Shown: piece by piece, positions 1 to 8,886 of the stretch
How positions within the stretch are numbered: the first letter of the stretch is position 1
How the letters are laid out: every line of letters starts with the position of its first letter
NCBI RefSeq assembly: GCF_022601895.1
Contig: NZ_JAKVIO010000005.1
Span: 62,001 to 126,000, forward strand
Reading direction: 5' to 3'
Origin: Sphingomonas sp. LaA6.9
GTDB lineage: Bacteria > Pseudomonadota > Alphaproteobacteria > Sphingomonadales > Sphingomonadaceae
Length of the DNA: 64,000 nt
The notes under the pieces: generated by a model
What the model was told of the DNA's origin: nothing
Seen by the model: the letters and a program-made list of their open reading frames with translations, nothing else
Database searches by the model: none
Made by a program: the position numbers and the translations under genes

Positions 1-1
1 G

Positions 2-178
2 CGCGGCAGCAACGAAAATACGAACGGCCTTCTCAGGCAATACTTCCCTCGAGGCACTGACCTTTCCAGCATCACGCAAGCTCAACTCAACGCCGTTGCC
101 CTGCGACTCAATCAGCGCCCCCGAATGACCTTGGGCTTCGAAACACCCGTCGATATACTTCGAGAGTCGTTCCAATGA
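2..178 (+). CDS. IS30-family transposase, C-terminal fragment (5' end outside window)
   Basis: Frame 2 from the window edge gives 58 residues before a TGA. They begin RGSNENTNGLLRQYFPRGTD and continue through a VALRLNQRPRMTLGF segment. This is the characteristic end of IS30-family DDE transposases: the glutamate in the NENTNGL segment is the last catalytic acid of the DDE triad, and the RPRMTLG stretch is conserved up to the C-terminus. The enzyme would catalyse cut-and-paste or circle-mediated transposition. Only the 3' end is visible, so it cannot be told whether the element is intact. The terminal inverted repeat should lie just after the stop (about 179-200), but the partner end is outside the window. 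Confidence 0.85.
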   Translation, partial: RGSNENTNGLLRQYFPRGTDLSSITQAQLNAVALRLNQRPRMTLGFETPVDILRESFQ

Positions 179-624
179 CCAGTTGAACCCGCCACGACAT
201 TGCGGTCGTTCGCATTAGATGCGTATCATCTCCCGCCCGGACTTTTCGGTCATTAGGTGTTGAGCCAGGACCGCCGATAGCCGACCGTCCCCTTTGAGGA
301 GGCATTCGACAGGCGGCTAACGACCGGCATGGCGGCGGATGGCACCGGCAGGTAGAGTAGGTCAGCAAGGGCGTGCCATCGACGGTGATTGGGACCTTGC
401 AGCCGTTGTAAATCCGGCGAAGCAACCCCCGCTGGGTCCTGCCCAATGTTTAATCGAGTTCTTCGGTGATGGCGGTTTTCGATCCTGAACGGAGTATATT
501 CGCCGCTACCGTCGAAAGGCACGCGGGCGATAACTGGTTCGCGCCCGCTAGCCGACGCTGGAATCCACTCGAGCGCTGCCCGAAAGCAGACCTCTAGCGA
601 CAGGAACCCCTGGCACGCGCCATG
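179..624. other. Non-coding or decayed stretch between the IS30 fragment and the SDR gene
   Basis: I find no convincing gene here. Reading frames of 89-112 codons on the minus strand have no recognisable motif and overlap one another. A 7-bp stem (GCGGGCG at 523-529 with CGCCCGC at 542-548) lies downstream of the leftward SDR gene and could help end its transcript, but it has no T-tract. The stretch beside the transposase is probably the IS end plus target DNA. Confidence 0.4.
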
Positions 625-1404
625 TCAGACCGTCGGCACGGTACCGCCATCTATCACATATTCGGCGCCGGTAATGGTGCCGGCTCGGTCGGAGGCGAGG
701 AAGGCGATCAGGCTGGCGACCTCCTCCGGCGTCGAAGCGCGGCCGATCGGGATTCCGCCGAGAGAATCCATGATCATTTGCTTGCCCTGTTCGATACCCA
801 CGCCGCTCTCCGCCGCCAGCCGTGTCGCAAGACCGACTGAAGCCTCGGTTTCGATCCAACCGGGTGACACGCGCATGACGCGCACACCCTTTGGCGAGAC
901 CTCCTTCGAGAGGCTCTTGCTGTAGGTCGACAGCGCCGCCTTCGCAGCCGCATATGCAGTGGTCGCCTCCGGCAGGGGCAGCTGACGCTGGATGGAGCCT
1001 ACGTGGATCACCACCCCCTGGCCGCGTGCCACCATTTCCGGAACGAGTTCCCGGTCGAGGCGCACCGCGGGCATGAGGTTCAGATCCAGTTCCGTGCGCC
1101 ATTCTGAATCGCCGAGCGCCGCGAAGCCTCCAGCCGGTGATGAGGAGCCGCCCAGCATATGGACGACGATGTCGACGCCCCCGAGCCGCTCACGCACGGC
1201 GCCAGCCAGTCGCACGCAATCTTCTGGCCGCGTGAGATCCGCTGCGACGAACTGCGATGCATCCAGAGTATCGAGTTTGGTCCGGGCGGTCGTCAGGACG
1301 CGGGCGCCCAGTTCCTGGAACAAGGCAACCGTGGCAGCGCCGGCGCCGCGGGTGCCTGAGGTGATCAGTGCTCGCTTACCCCCGAGGTTGATGAAGGAGC
1401 TCAT
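625..1404 (-). CDS. SDR-family NAD(P)-dependent oxidoreductase
   Basis: The 259-residue product is a classical short-chain dehydrogenase/reductase. A glycine-rich nucleotide-binding turn SGTRGAG lies at residues 16-22, the acidic strand end VAADLT follows, and the catalytic Tyr-x-x-x-Lys is YAAAK near residues 151-155, with the active-site serine before it. The PGWIETE segment fits the region that closes the cofactor pocket. The usual NNAG is replaced by HMLGGSS, a variation seen in some SDRs. The ATG at 1404 overlaps the TGA of the upstream SnoaL-like gene (ATGA), so the two are translationally coupled. Substrate unknown; regulation probably comes from the divergent LysR gene at 1849. Confidence 0.85.
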   Translation of the reverse strand: MSSFINLGGKRALITSGTRGAGAATVALFQELGARVLTTARTKLDTLDASQFVAADLTRPEDCVRLAGAVRERLGGVDIVVHMLGGSSSPAGGFAALGDSEWRTELDLNLMPAVRLDRELVPEMVARGQGVVIHVGSIQRQLPLPEATTAYAAAKAALSTYSKSLSKEVSPKGVRVMRVSPGWIETEASVGLATRLAAESGVGIEQGKQMIMDSLGGIPIGRASTPEEVASLIAFLASDRAGTITGAEYVIDGGTVPTV

Positions 1405-1730
1405 GGGATGATCTCCAGCTCGCCGATCTTGTCGCCATCGGGGATGAAGAAGTAACGCAGGTCGGTCGGACTGCCGGGGAAATCGCCGACGAGATGGCTG
1501 GTCACGACCGTTCGGCCGCCTTCGCTCGCGATCGAAAACGGCTCGACTGTGTACGTGTATTTCGCCGAGGCCTCGTCTTTCCACCCACGGATCGCATCGC
1601 GTCCGGCGTAGGTGCGGCCCTCGTCTTTGACGACGGCCGCTTGGGTGAAGCACGCGGCAATGGCCTCGGCACTCAGTCCGGCGTCAGCCGCGAAATAATT
1701 TGCGATTGCTGTGGGTAGTTCGATCGCCAT
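1401..1730 (-). CDS. SnoaL-like / NTF2-fold protein
   Basis: The 109-residue protein starts [15 protein letters not shown] and has the cone-shaped NTF2-like layout: an N-terminal helix, a segment with [10 protein letters not shown] typical of SnoaL-like proteins, then a beta-rich second half ending in [15 protein letters not shown]. Such proteins act as small isomerases, cyclases or hydrolases, or as uncharacterised binding proteins. An AAAGGAG ribosome site sits just upstream of the ATG at 1730. The gene is first in a two-gene operon with the SDR (4-base overlap) and is transcribed away from the LysR gene, with a 118-base shared promoter region (1731-1848). Substrate not inferable. Confidence 0.8.
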   Translation of the reverse strand: MAIELPTAIANYFAADAGLSAEAIAACFTQAAVVKDEGRTYAGRDAIRGWKDEASAKYTYTVEPFSIASEGGRTVVTSHLVGDFPGSPTDLRYFFIPDGDKIGELEIIP

Positions 1731-1848
1731 TGGTGATCTCCTTTGATGAAAGGGCCCGGTCGTTCTTTCGAGCCAAGCCAATCTAGCTATGGACAACCTC
1801 AGCGATAATCGGGACAAAGATGGATGAGGTGTTTCGATTTGAGGGACA

Positions 1849-2760
1849 ATGTCTAGGCAGGGCTTGGTCGAACTGGACGCGGTTCTCGCGATCGCGCGGA
1901 GGGGCTCGTTCCGTGCAGCAGCGCTCGAACTCGGGATGTCGACTACCGCGCTCAGTAACGCGGTCGGCAAGCTGGAGCGCCAGCTCGGCGTGCGTCTGTT
2001 CAATCGCACCACCCGCAGCGTTTCGCTGACCGATGCCGGGTGTGGCTTCGTCGGTCAGGTCGGGCCCGCTTTGCAGGACATCCATGATGCGATGAACGCC
2101 GCGCGATCGCAGCAGGAAACTCCGTCAGGGACGCTGCGGATCAATGCCTTTGCGACGGCGGCGCGCGAAATCCTCTCGCCGCTGATACTGAGGTTCCTGA
2201 GGCTCTATCCGCAGGTGCATATAGACCTGGTTACCGAAGGGCGGCTCGTCGATGTCGTGGCCGAAGGGTTCGACTTGGGCGTTCGGACGCGGGATCTGAT
2301 ACCCAGCGACATGATAGCCGTGCCGCTGGGACCAGGCCGGCGCAATATAGTGGTCGGCTCGCCGACCTATTTCCAGAAGCGAGGCAAGCCGCTGGTCCCC
2401 ACAGACCTGTTAAGTCACGCCTGTCTGCGAATACGGCTTCCCAACGGCGCCCCCTATCGTTGGCAGTTCGAAAAGGGTGGCCAATCCGTGCAGATCGACG
2501 TCACTGGCCCCATCACCCTCGACGAAGCGAGCCTGTCGCGGATCGCCGTGCTGGAGGGGGTGGGCATCGGCTACGTGATGGAGTCCGACGTGCGGGCCGA
2601 TCTAGACGCGGGGCGGCTGGAGGCAGTGCTCGAAGACTGGACACCGCCGCTCGCGCCCTTAGCACTCTATTACCCAGGGCGGCGGCATCCCTCCGCCGCA
2701 TTCAAGGCGTTCATCACCCTTGCCCGCGAATTCTCGAAGCACTCTGACAGTAGGGCATGA
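1849..2760 (+). CDS. LysR-family transcriptional regulator
   Basis: 303 residues, the usual LysR length. The N-terminal winged helix-turn-helix reads [20 protein letters not shown], followed by [20 protein letters not shown] and [14 protein letters not shown]. The rest matches the LysR periplasmic-binding-like co-inducer domain, including a [14 protein letters not shown] segment. It is divergent from the SnoaL-like/SDR operon, the classical arrangement for a LysR regulator and its target, so it most likely controls that operon and itself. It resembles the DsdC/PA0477-like branch in which position 1 of the effector domain is short. The inducer is unknown. Confidence 0.9.
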   Translation: MSRQGLVELDAVLAIARRGSFRAAALELGMSTTALSNAVGKLERQLGVRLFNRTTRSVSLTDAGCGFVGQVGPALQDIHDAMNAARSQQETPSGTLRINAFATAAREILSPLILRFLRLYPQVHIDLVTEGRLVDVVAEGFDLGVRTRDLIPSDMIAVPLGPGRRNIVVGSPTYFQKRGKPLVPTDLLSHACLRIRLPNGAPYRWQFEKGGQSVQIDVTGPITLDEASLSRIAVLEGVGIGYVMESDVRADLDAGRLEAVLEDWTPPLAPLALYYPGRRHPSAAFKAFITLAREFSKHSDSRA

Positions 2761-3054
2761 CTGCTGTAGCCGGCATTTCAGAAGTTCCGCAAGTGTTGCG
2801 GTCTGGCCGAAACATGGGGTAATCGCGGCGATTTCGAACGAACGCGGTGAAGTCGGCCGCTTGCGAAAAAGCTGGCTGGGGCGGCAGGCACAAGAAAGTA
2901 ACGTCAATTAAAATGATCACGCTCGCGATGCCCGCGGCGCTGCAGGACTGACGCGCAGACGCATTTTTCGGCTCGATCGGCGACAACGCAGACCAGACGA
3001 TACGGCATGGATCCGAGCTGTTCGTCACAGGGGCAACCGATTGTTGATCGGCAG
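2761..3054. other. Intergenic region without recognisable gene
   Basis: About 290 bases between the LysR gene and the terminator of the leftward M20 gene. The short frames on both strands carry no motif I recognise. The segment around 2830-2900 has a patchy composition and may be a decayed coding remnant, but I cannot assign it. Confidence 0.3.
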
Positions 3055-3090
3055 AAAAATGCGCCCGCCTCGTGAACGTGGAGGCGGGCG
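3055..3090 (-). terminator. Rho-independent terminator of the M20 hydrolase gene
   Basis: A perfect 10-bp stem (CGCCCGCCTC at 3062-3071 with GAGGCGGGCG at 3081-3090) and a 9-base loop lie 8 bases past the stop codon of the leftward gene. On the minus strand it is followed by a T-rich run (complement of AAAAAT at 3055-3060). This is a textbook intrinsic terminator. Confidence 0.85.
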
Positions 3091-3097
3091 TCTCGTA

Positions 3098-4651
3098 TCA
3101 GGCGCGAATCGTGGCCTGATTGGCGATTTCGTATAGCAGCTCGACATAGGCCTTGCTGGCTTCCGCCATGCCCATGACCTTCGGATTCGCGCTCCTGATC
3201 AGGAAATATTCGTCGGGGCCATGAGCGCCGCTGCCATGCCCCATGCCCCATTGCGCGGCGGGCAGGTTGAGCGGTGGCCCCGAGAACATGACCCCCGGCC
3301 ATGAGCCGGCGCTGCGCGGGATGATCGTATAGGCGACGCCCAGGCGTTCCATGACCGCCTTCTCGGCACGGACGAGCGCACTGTCCTCCTTGGTGCTGGT
3401 CGGGCCGTAACCGCCCGTGATCTTCACCTCGAGATCTTCGAAACCATGCTTCTTCAGATGGGCGTTGAACTTGTCGATCGCCTCTTCCTTGGTCATGGCG
3501 GGCGCCAGCCGGAATTCCATCTTCGCCACTGCGCGATGCGGCAGGATCGTCTTGCCGCCCGGGCCGGTATAGCCGGCAACGAGTCCCTGAATATTGATCG
3601 TCGGCTGCGAGGCGAGACGCTCGAGCGCCTGGCCCCAGGATTCGTCATTGATCCAGCGGCTGACGCCGAGCTGCTTCTTGACCTCCGCCTCGCTCGTTCG
3701 CCTGGCGGTCTCGGCGATCAGCGCCTTTTCGCGCGGCGAAAGCGGCTGGACATTATCGTACCAGCCCTCGACCGCGATCGTATGGCCATCGGGTTTCATC
3801 AGCGTATCGAGCGCCTGCACCAGCCGCCAGGCCGGACTGTCCACGCGCGCGAAGTTGCTGGAATGGATATCCTTGGTCGGGCCGCGGCCCCAGCGCTCGC
3901 CGCTCGAGATCAGCTCGAGCTCGACCGCGCCCTTGGCACCGAGCGTGAGTGTGCTGGTTCCGTCGGGAGACTGGCTGGCCGAGGGGATGAATACGCCGAC
4001 GCAGCGCTTCAACGTCGGCAGCACATCGGGATGGCTGATGGCCTTCGCAAAATTGGGCGAGGCGATTTCCTCCTCGCCCTCGGCGATCAGTGCGATGTTG
4101 ACGGGAAGCTTCTTCCCGCTTTCCCTGAAGGCGCGCACGGCAGCGAGAAACGCCATTTCCGGGCCTTTCTGGTTCACCGCGCCGCGACCGACCATCACCT
4201 GCCCCAGACCCGGGCGATCGACGAGCCGCGCCTCGAGCGGGGGCGAGGTCCATTCGGCGGGGTCGAACTGCTTGACGTCGTACATGAAATAGATGCCGAT
4301 CCAGTGTTTCGCACCGACATCGAGTGTCGCGAAAACCGATGGCACGCCGCCCGTGGGAACAGGCATGGCCGTCGGGAATCCGGCATCACGCGCGAGCGCG
4401 ATCATGTGCGCGACGCCTTCGTCGATATTGCGCTTTTCCGCAGCGATGGACGGAAGCTTTATCCAGTCGGCGAGGCGCTGCACCGACGCGGCCTGATTGG
4501 TGTCGATCGCCTTCAGAACCGCAGTGCGGTCGGCATTGGCCGAGGCGGCGAGCGCGAGCCCCGGCGTCAGCAATGCCGCGGCCGCGCCCCCGGACTTCAT
4601 CATTGTACGGCGATCGATCGAACCCGCCATGTCGCGGCCGTGATCTGTCAT
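3098..4651 (-). CDS. Tat-exported M20/M28-like metallohydrolase with altered metal ligands
   Basis: 517 residues. The start at 4651 has an AGAAGGGG ribosome site. Residues 13-19 read DRRTMMK before a hydrophobic, alanine-rich stretch, a twin-arginine export signal, so the enzyme should act in the periplasm. The body follows the M20 carboxypeptidase/deacylase plan: GRGAVNQKGP, the catalytic glutamate segment EGEEE, a central dimerisation region, and a C-terminal GSGAHGPDEY histidine motif. Two normally conserved metal ligands differ: the H of HxD is Met (FMYDV), and the Asp of GRGxxD is Asn (AVN). It may use one metal, or be a subfamily with different ligands. It is divergent from a LysR gene (4831) and ends in a strong terminator. 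A peptide or N-acyl substrate is likely but unproven. Confidence 0.8.
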   Translation of the reverse strand: MTDHGRDMAGSIDRRTMMKSGGAAAALLTPGLALAASANADRTAVLKAIDTNQAASVQRLADWIKLPSIAAEKRNIDEGVAHMIALARDAGFPTAMPVPTGGVPSVFATLDVGAKHWIGIYFMYDVKQFDPAEWTSPPLEARLVDRPGLGQVMVGRGAVNQKGPEMAFLAAVRAFRESGKKLPVNIALIAEGEEEIASPNFAKAISHPDVLPTLKRCVGVFIPSASQSPDGTSTLTLGAKGAVELELISSGERWGRGPTKDIHSSNFARVDSPAWRLVQALDTLMKPDGHTIAVEGWYDNVQPLSPREKALIAETARRTSEAEVKKQLGVSRWINDESWGQALERLASQPTINIQGLVAGYTGPGGKTILPHRAVAKMEFRLAPAMTKEEAIDKFNAHLKKHGFEDLEVKITGGYGPTSTKEDSALVRAEKAVMERLGVAYTIIPRSAGSWPGVMFSGPPLNLPAAQWGMGHGSGAHGPDEYFLIRSANPKVMGMAEASKAYVELLYEIANQATIRA

Positions 4652-4830
4652 CCCCTTCTCCCTGTTTTGTGCGTCATCAGCATATTGCCCAGCGAGACTA
4701 TCCGGGAGCGTCTGAACTGGCCAGTGGGATACGCGGCGGCGGGCCACGGCTGGCAGCGTTCCTCCCCGGCGTGTATCTTGCTTGCGAAACCGACTATTGT
4801 GCGAATTCACCTGTTGATTGGCGAGGCTGG

Positions 4831-5733
4831 ATGGATCGGCTCGACGCGATGCGTGTCATTCTTGCGGTCGTCGATGCGGGCAGCCTGTCGGCGGGCAGCC
4901 GCAAGCTGAATGCGCCACTGCCCAGCGTCAGTCGCAAGGTCGCCGAACTCGAACGCTTCCTCGGCACCAATCTTCTCGTCCGCACCAGCCGCAACATCCA
5001 GCTGACCGATGCCGGGCGCGACTATGTCGAGGCGGCGCGCAGGATCATCGCCGATCTCGACGAAACCGAGCGCCGCGCCTCGGGCGAATATCAGACGCCG
5101 CGCGGCGAGCTGACCGTCACCATGCCCGTGGAATTCGGTGCGCGCCACGTCCTGCCGATCGCGCTGGGCTTCATGGAAGAATATCCCGAGGTGACGCTGA
5201 GGCTCGTCACCGCCGATCGCATCATCCCCATGGTCGAGGAGCATGTCGACGTCGCCATCCGCCTCGGCCAGCTGGCGGACAGCGCACTCTACGCGGTCAA
5301 GACGGGCGAGTTCCGCCTGCTGACCTGTGCCAGCCCCAAATATCTCGAACGGCGCGGCACGCCCGCCCATCCGCAGGAGCTGCCCGATCATGACGGCATA
5401 TTGTTCGGCACGCACCCGATGTTCTGGACCTATCGGATCGATGGCGAGGAAGTGGTCGCGGCGCCGCGCACGCGCGTTTTCGTCAACACGGCGGCGAGCA
5501 ACCTTGCGGCGGCGCTCAGCGGGGCCGGCATAGCGCGGCTGTTCGACTATCAGCTCGCCGACGAAATCCGGTCGGGCGCGCTGGTTCCGATCCTGCCCGA
5601 ATATGGCGGCCCGCCACGCCCAGTCCATATCGTCTATCCGCGGCAGGGACTGCTTCCGCTGAAGGTCCGCGCCTTTGTCGACTGGGCGGTCCCGCAGCTG
5701 CGTGCCGCCTGCAGCGGCTTCAACGACCGCTGA
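4831..5733 (+). CDS. LysR-family transcriptional regulator
   Basis: 300 residues beginning MDRLDAMRVILAVVDAGSLS, then the recognition-helix region PLPSVSRKVAELERFLGTNL and VRTSRNIQLTDAG. The effector domain has the layout of the large CrgA/AaeR-like LysR group (RGELTVTMPVEFGARHVLPI, then VDVAIRLGQLADS). The ATG at 4831 sits 180 bases from the divergent M20 gene start at 4651, so M20 regulation is the simplest guess. The gene also lies upstream of, and in the same direction as, the SDR operon at 5877, so that operon is a second possible target. Confidence 0.9.
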   Translation: MDRLDAMRVILAVVDAGSLSAGSRKLNAPLPSVSRKVAELERFLGTNLLVRTSRNIQLTDAGRDYVEAARRIIADLDETERRASGEYQTPRGELTVTMPVEFGARHVLPIALGFMEEYPEVTLRLVTADRIIPMVEEHVDVAIRLGQLADSALYAVKTGEFRLLTCASPKYLERRGTPAHPQELPDHDGILFGTHPMFWTYRIDGEEVVAAPRTRVFVNTAASNLAAALSGAGIARLFDYQLADEIRSGALVPILPEYGGPPRPVHIVYPRQGLLPLKVRAFVDWAVPQLRAACSGFNDR

Positions 5734-5749
5734 TCGACCTTTCGCGTTC

Positions 5750-5768
5750 GTGAGAGGCTGGCTCTCAC
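5750..5768. promoter_or_regulatory. Inverted repeat, possible operator upstream of the SDR/DUF6130 operon
   Basis: GTGAGAG (5750-5756) and CTCTCAC (5762-5768) form a perfect 7-bp dyad with a 5-base spacer, 108 bases before the SDR start and just after the LysR stop. Such a short symmetric dyad fits a dimeric repressor or LysR binding site. A weak attenuator hairpin is the alternative. Confidence 0.35.
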
Positions 5769-5876
5769 ATTGCCGCGCTACCGGCGTCTGCGCGTCCCGC
5801 TAAATTTCTCATGTCCGCGACGGCTCCCGAAAGCAGGGGACCCGCCGGCATCCATATCTGATCGAAAGGAAGAGAA

Positions 5877-6671
5877 ATGAACGAAGCAAAGGGCATCGCC
5901 CTTGTCACGGGTGCGTCGAGCGGTATCGGCGCCATCTATGCCGATCGCCTGGCCCGTCAGGGTTATGACCTGATCCTGGTCGCGCGCAGCGCGGACAAAC
6001 TGGAACAGGTGGCAAAGACGATCCACGAAGCGACGGGCCGCAGTGTCGAAGCCGTCCCGGCCAATCTTGCGGATCCGGCCGACCTTCGCATGATCGAGGG
6101 GCGCGTCACCAACGACCGCCAGATCACGATGCTGGTCAACAATGCCGGCCTCGGATCGACGGCGCGCGCGCTCGACGCCGATGTCGACATGATGAGCGCG
6201 ATGGTATCGCTCAATGTCGAAGCACTGATGCGGCTGAGCTATGCTGCGGTTCCCGCTTTCGTCGCGCGCGGCCGCGGCACCATCGTCAACATCGCCTCGG
6301 TCGTCGCGGTGGCGCCAGAAGTGCTGAACGGAGTCTATGGCGGGACCAAGGCTTTCGTCCTCGCCTTCAGCCAGAATCTGCGCCACGAACTCGAAGGCAC
6401 GGGCGTACATGTGCAGGTGGTCCTGCCCGGCGCGACGGCGACCGATTTCTGGGACATCGCGGGCACGCCCGTCGAGCACCTGCCCGAACAGATTGTGATG
6501 CGCGCCGACGCGCTTGTCGACGCAGCCCTTGTCGGCCTCGCGCGCGGCGAGTCGGTCACCATCCCCGGCCTTCATGATGATGCGCGTTGGGCCGCCTTCG
6601 AAGCCGCCCGGCAGGCGATGTCGGGCGAACTCTCCACCAGCACCCCCGCCGCCAGATACCTGGCCGCATGA
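5877..6671 (+). CDS. SDR-family oxidoreductase (DltE/YqjQ-like)
   Basis: 264 residues. The nucleotide-binding motif is TGASSGIG at residues 11-18; VNNAGLG follows, with the catalytic segment GVYGGTKAFVLAFS carrying the Tyr-x-x-x-Lys. The C-terminal half contains VVLPGATATDF, typical of the YqjQ/DltE group of classical SDRs acting on small alcohols or ketones. A GAAAGGAAGAG ribosome site precedes the ATG. It is the first gene of an operon with the DUF6130 protein, an alpha/beta hydrolase and an unknown protein, all nearly abutting. Its last codons (ATGA at 6668-6671) contain an alternative start for the next gene. Confidence 0.85.
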   Translation: MNEAKGIALVTGASSGIGAIYADRLARQGYDLILVARSADKLEQVAKTIHEATGRSVEAVPANLADPADLRMIEGRVTNDRQITMLVNNAGLGSTARALDADVDMMSAMVSLNVEALMRLSYAAVPAFVARGRGTIVNIASVVAVAPEVLNGVYGGTKAFVLAFSQNLRHELEGTGVHVQVVLPGATATDFWDIAGTPVEHLPEQIVMRADALVDAALVGLARGESVTIPGLHDDARWAAFEAARQAMSGELSTSTPAARYLAA

Positions 6672-6688
6672 ATCCGGGAGCGAACATC

Positions 6689-7198
6689 ATGCCGAACAAT
6701 TTTCTGCGCGCAGCCGTTGCTGCCGGGCTGGCGCTCTCAGCCTGGCCAGCGGCCGCGCATGAAGCCGCGCGCGAGGCCACGCCCTTCCTTCCCATCGAGA
6801 ACGAGCCCGCGCCCAGGCTGCATGTCGATCCGCCCCTCGCCCAACCGCTCGCTGCGCGCGGCACCGCGATCATCCGCTATCGGGTCGAGAATTTTCGCAT
6901 TCTTCCGATCTTCGGCGCGTCCGCGGCCGCAGTGTCGCCGCGCGCCGGCCATCTGCATGTGACCATCGACGACCTGCCCTGGCACTGGGCGGACGCCGGC
7001 AACACCGATGCCATCGTCGTCGCCGGACTGCCGGCGGGCCCGCACAAAATCCTGATCGAGCTCGCCACGCCCGGGCACCGCGTCATCGCGGGCGAGACGG
7101 TCGACTTCATCGTCCCGCCGGCCCGGGCCGATCATCACCCTGGTTCCCGGGAAGACGGCGCCGCGTCGCGATCTGCACCCCCCAACACAAAGGATTGA
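6689..7198 (+). CDS. DUF6130-like exported protein
   Basis: 169 residues from the ATG at 6689, which is preceded by GGGAG at the right distance. An earlier in-frame ATG at 6668 lacks a ribosome site. The N-terminus MPNNFLRAAVAAGLALSAW ending in PAAAHE is a Sec signal peptide. The mature part contains the HLHVTIDDLPWHWADA segment and GLPAGPHKILIELATPGH, which I recognise from DUF6130 proteins: small beta-sandwich secreted proteins of unknown role. The C-terminal 25 residues are polar and look disordered. It sits between an SDR and an alpha/beta hydrolase in one operon. Confidence 0.7.
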   Translation: MPNNFLRAAVAAGLALSAWPAAAHEAAREATPFLPIENEPAPRLHVDPPLAQPLAARGTAIIRYRVENFRILPIFGASAAAVSPRAGHLHVTIDDLPWHWADAGNTDAIVVAGLPAGPHKILIELATPGHRVIAGETVDFIVPPARADHHPGSREDGAASRSAPPNTKD

Positions 7199-7202
7199 TG
7201 AC

Positions 7203-8153
7203 ATGGCGAAACGATCCGTCGAAAAAATGCTCGCCGCCGCGCTCCTGCTCGGCTCATCGATTGCACCGGCACAAGCCGCACCCGCCCGGGAGCCGAAGCT
7301 CGAGATCGGCCATATCGCCATCGATACGGACATCACGCTTCGCAGGATGATCGCGCATAGTGCGAAACCAAAGGGGACCGTGCTGCTGCTGCACGGGTTT
7401 CCCGAGACGCTTTATGCCTGGAAGGACATCTCGCTCGCGCTCGCCGACGACTATGACGTCCATGCCATCGACTGGCCCGGTTTCGGCCTGTCGTCACGGC
7501 CGCCGGTCGACCGGTTTTCCTATGCGCCCCGCGACTATGCGCGCGTCCTGAAGGAATATATGGCAAAGGCGGGCATCGATAGGTCGAGGCTTACGATCTA
7601 CGCGACCGATATCGGCGCGCTGCCTGCGCTCCTCCTCGCCCTCGAAGATCCCGACATTGCCCGCACGATCATCGTTGGCGACTTCGCGCCCTTCAACCGG
7701 CCCGACTATATGCATGAGAGGCTGCAGGGTTTGAAATCAAAGCCGTCGTCCGACCTGGTCCGCGCCCATATGAACAGCAATCGCGACGAAATCCTCGAAA
7801 ACGCCTTCAGGCGAGGCTTGCCCAGGGAAGCGCAGTTCGAGGTTTCGCGCGAGTATAAGGACGACATGGCGCGCGGATGGAACCATGGCGCGATCACCTC
7901 GGCGGATGCCTTCTACCATTATTACGCGCACTTTACGCGGGACCAGGACTATCTGGAGGCCAATCTGGCGCAGCTGAAAACACGCGTGAAGGTGGTCTGG
8001 GGTACCGAGGACTTCTACATCAAGAAGGAGATGGGGATCGAATTCGCGCAAAGGGCGCAGGCTGAAATCACCCTTCTCCCGCGCACCGGGCACTATCCCC
8101 ACCTCCAGAGCCCCGGGCAGGCCATCGCCGAAATACGGGCGTCCTTCCGATGA
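7203..8153 (+). CDS. Exported alpha/beta hydrolase, epoxide-hydrolase/dehalogenase-like
   Basis: 316 residues. A hydrophobic signal sequence (LAAALLLGSSIAPAQA) suggests secretion to the periplasm. The fold shows LLLHGFPETLYAW (oxyanion HGFPE motif as in epoxide hydrolases and haloalkane dehalogenases), a nucleophile elbow region YATDIGALPALL in which Asp is the likely nucleophile, WGTEDFYI for the acid, and TGHYPHLQSP with the catalytic histidine. The usual GxDxGG elbow is changed to ATDIGA, so activity should be checked. It starts 4 bases after the DUF6130 stop and overlaps the next gene by 4 bases. Confidence 0.8.
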   Translation: MAKRSVEKMLAAALLLGSSIAPAQAAPAREPKLEIGHIAIDTDITLRRMIAHSAKPKGTVLLLHGFPETLYAWKDISLALADDYDVHAIDWPGFGLSSRPPVDRFSYAPRDYARVLKEYMAKAGIDRSRLTIYATDIGALPALLLALEDPDIARTIIVGDFAPFNRPDYMHERLQGLKSKPSSDLVRAHMNSNRDEILENAFRRGLPREAQFEVSREYKDDMARGWNHGAITSADAFYHYYAHFTRDQDYLEANLAQLKTRVKVVWGTEDFYIKKEMGIEFAQRAQAEITLLPRTGHYPHLQSPGQAIAEIRASFR

Positions 8154-8878
8154 GCGCCGGGGCATACCGGCTTCTGGAAGAAGCGCTGGAAGCGCATGGC
8201 GGGCATGACCGCTGGCGCAGGTTCAAAGGTATTGCGTCGACCATTCGGACCGGCGGAAGACTGTGGGAGCTCAAAGGCGCTCCGCTGATCGCGGTGCCGC
8301 GGCGCGCGACGAGCGAGTTACACCGCCAATGGACACAGGTCACGCCTTTCGGCGAACCCGACTGGACGATGACCTGGACGCCGGGACATGTCGAGATCGT
8401 CGCCGGTGACGGCTCGGTCATCGCCGCGCGGGACAATGGCCGCGAGGCGTTCGACCGCAGCTTCGACGGGCAATGGGATCCGCTGAACCTCGCCTATTTC
8501 AACGGCTATGCCATGTGGACATATCATGCCGTGCCGTTCGTGTTCGGCGAGCCGGGCTATGACGCACGCGAGATCGCCCCGATTGCGCAGGAAGGCACGA
8601 CACTTCGCGGCGTGGCGGTGCGGTTCCCCGAAGGCGTGCACAGCCATTCGCGCGAACAGCGCTTCTACTTCGGCTCCGATGGCCTGCTGCGCCGCCACGA
8701 CTATACGGTCGATGTGTGGGCGGACACGCCCGCGGCGCATTTCGTGTCCGGCTATGTCGATGTCGAGGGCTTGAAATACCCGACGCATCGCAACGTGTTC
8801 ACGCTCAGGCCCGACGGCAGCCTCGACCGGGATTTCGACGCGGTCACGATTGAGCTGTCGGACTATGCACTGTTCTGA
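8150..8878 (+). CDS. Conserved-looking protein of unknown function
   Basis: 242 residues, no signal peptide and no membrane helix. Its ATG overlaps the hydrolase stop (ATGA), so it is translationally coupled to it. The N-terminus has EEALEAHGGHDRWRRFKGIA, an opening I associate with lipid-binding, LolA-like beta-sandwich proteins, and the body is rich in aromatic beta-strand-like segments (FVSGYVDVEGLKYPTHRNVF). No catalytic motif is seen. Being last in an SDR-DUF6130-hydrolase operon, it may bind the substrate or product. Function not assigned. Confidence 0.7.
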   Translation: MSAGAYRLLEEALEAHGGHDRWRRFKGIASTIRTGGRLWELKGAPLIAVPRRATSELHRQWTQVTPFGEPDWTMTWTPGHVEIVAGDGSVIAARDNGREAFDRSFDGQWDPLNLAYFNGYAMWTYHAVPFVFGEPGYDAREIAPIAQEGTTLRGVAVRFPEGVHSHSREQRFYFGSDGLLRRHDYTVDVWADTPAAHFVSGYVDVEGLKYPTHRNVFTLRPDGSLDRDFDAVTIELSDYALF

Positions 8879-8886
8879 GCGCGGTG

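Noticed and set aside
1731-1848. Exact LysR box and -35/-10 elements in the divergent promoter
   Set aside because: Several T-N11-A matches occur by chance in this base composition and no single one stands out.
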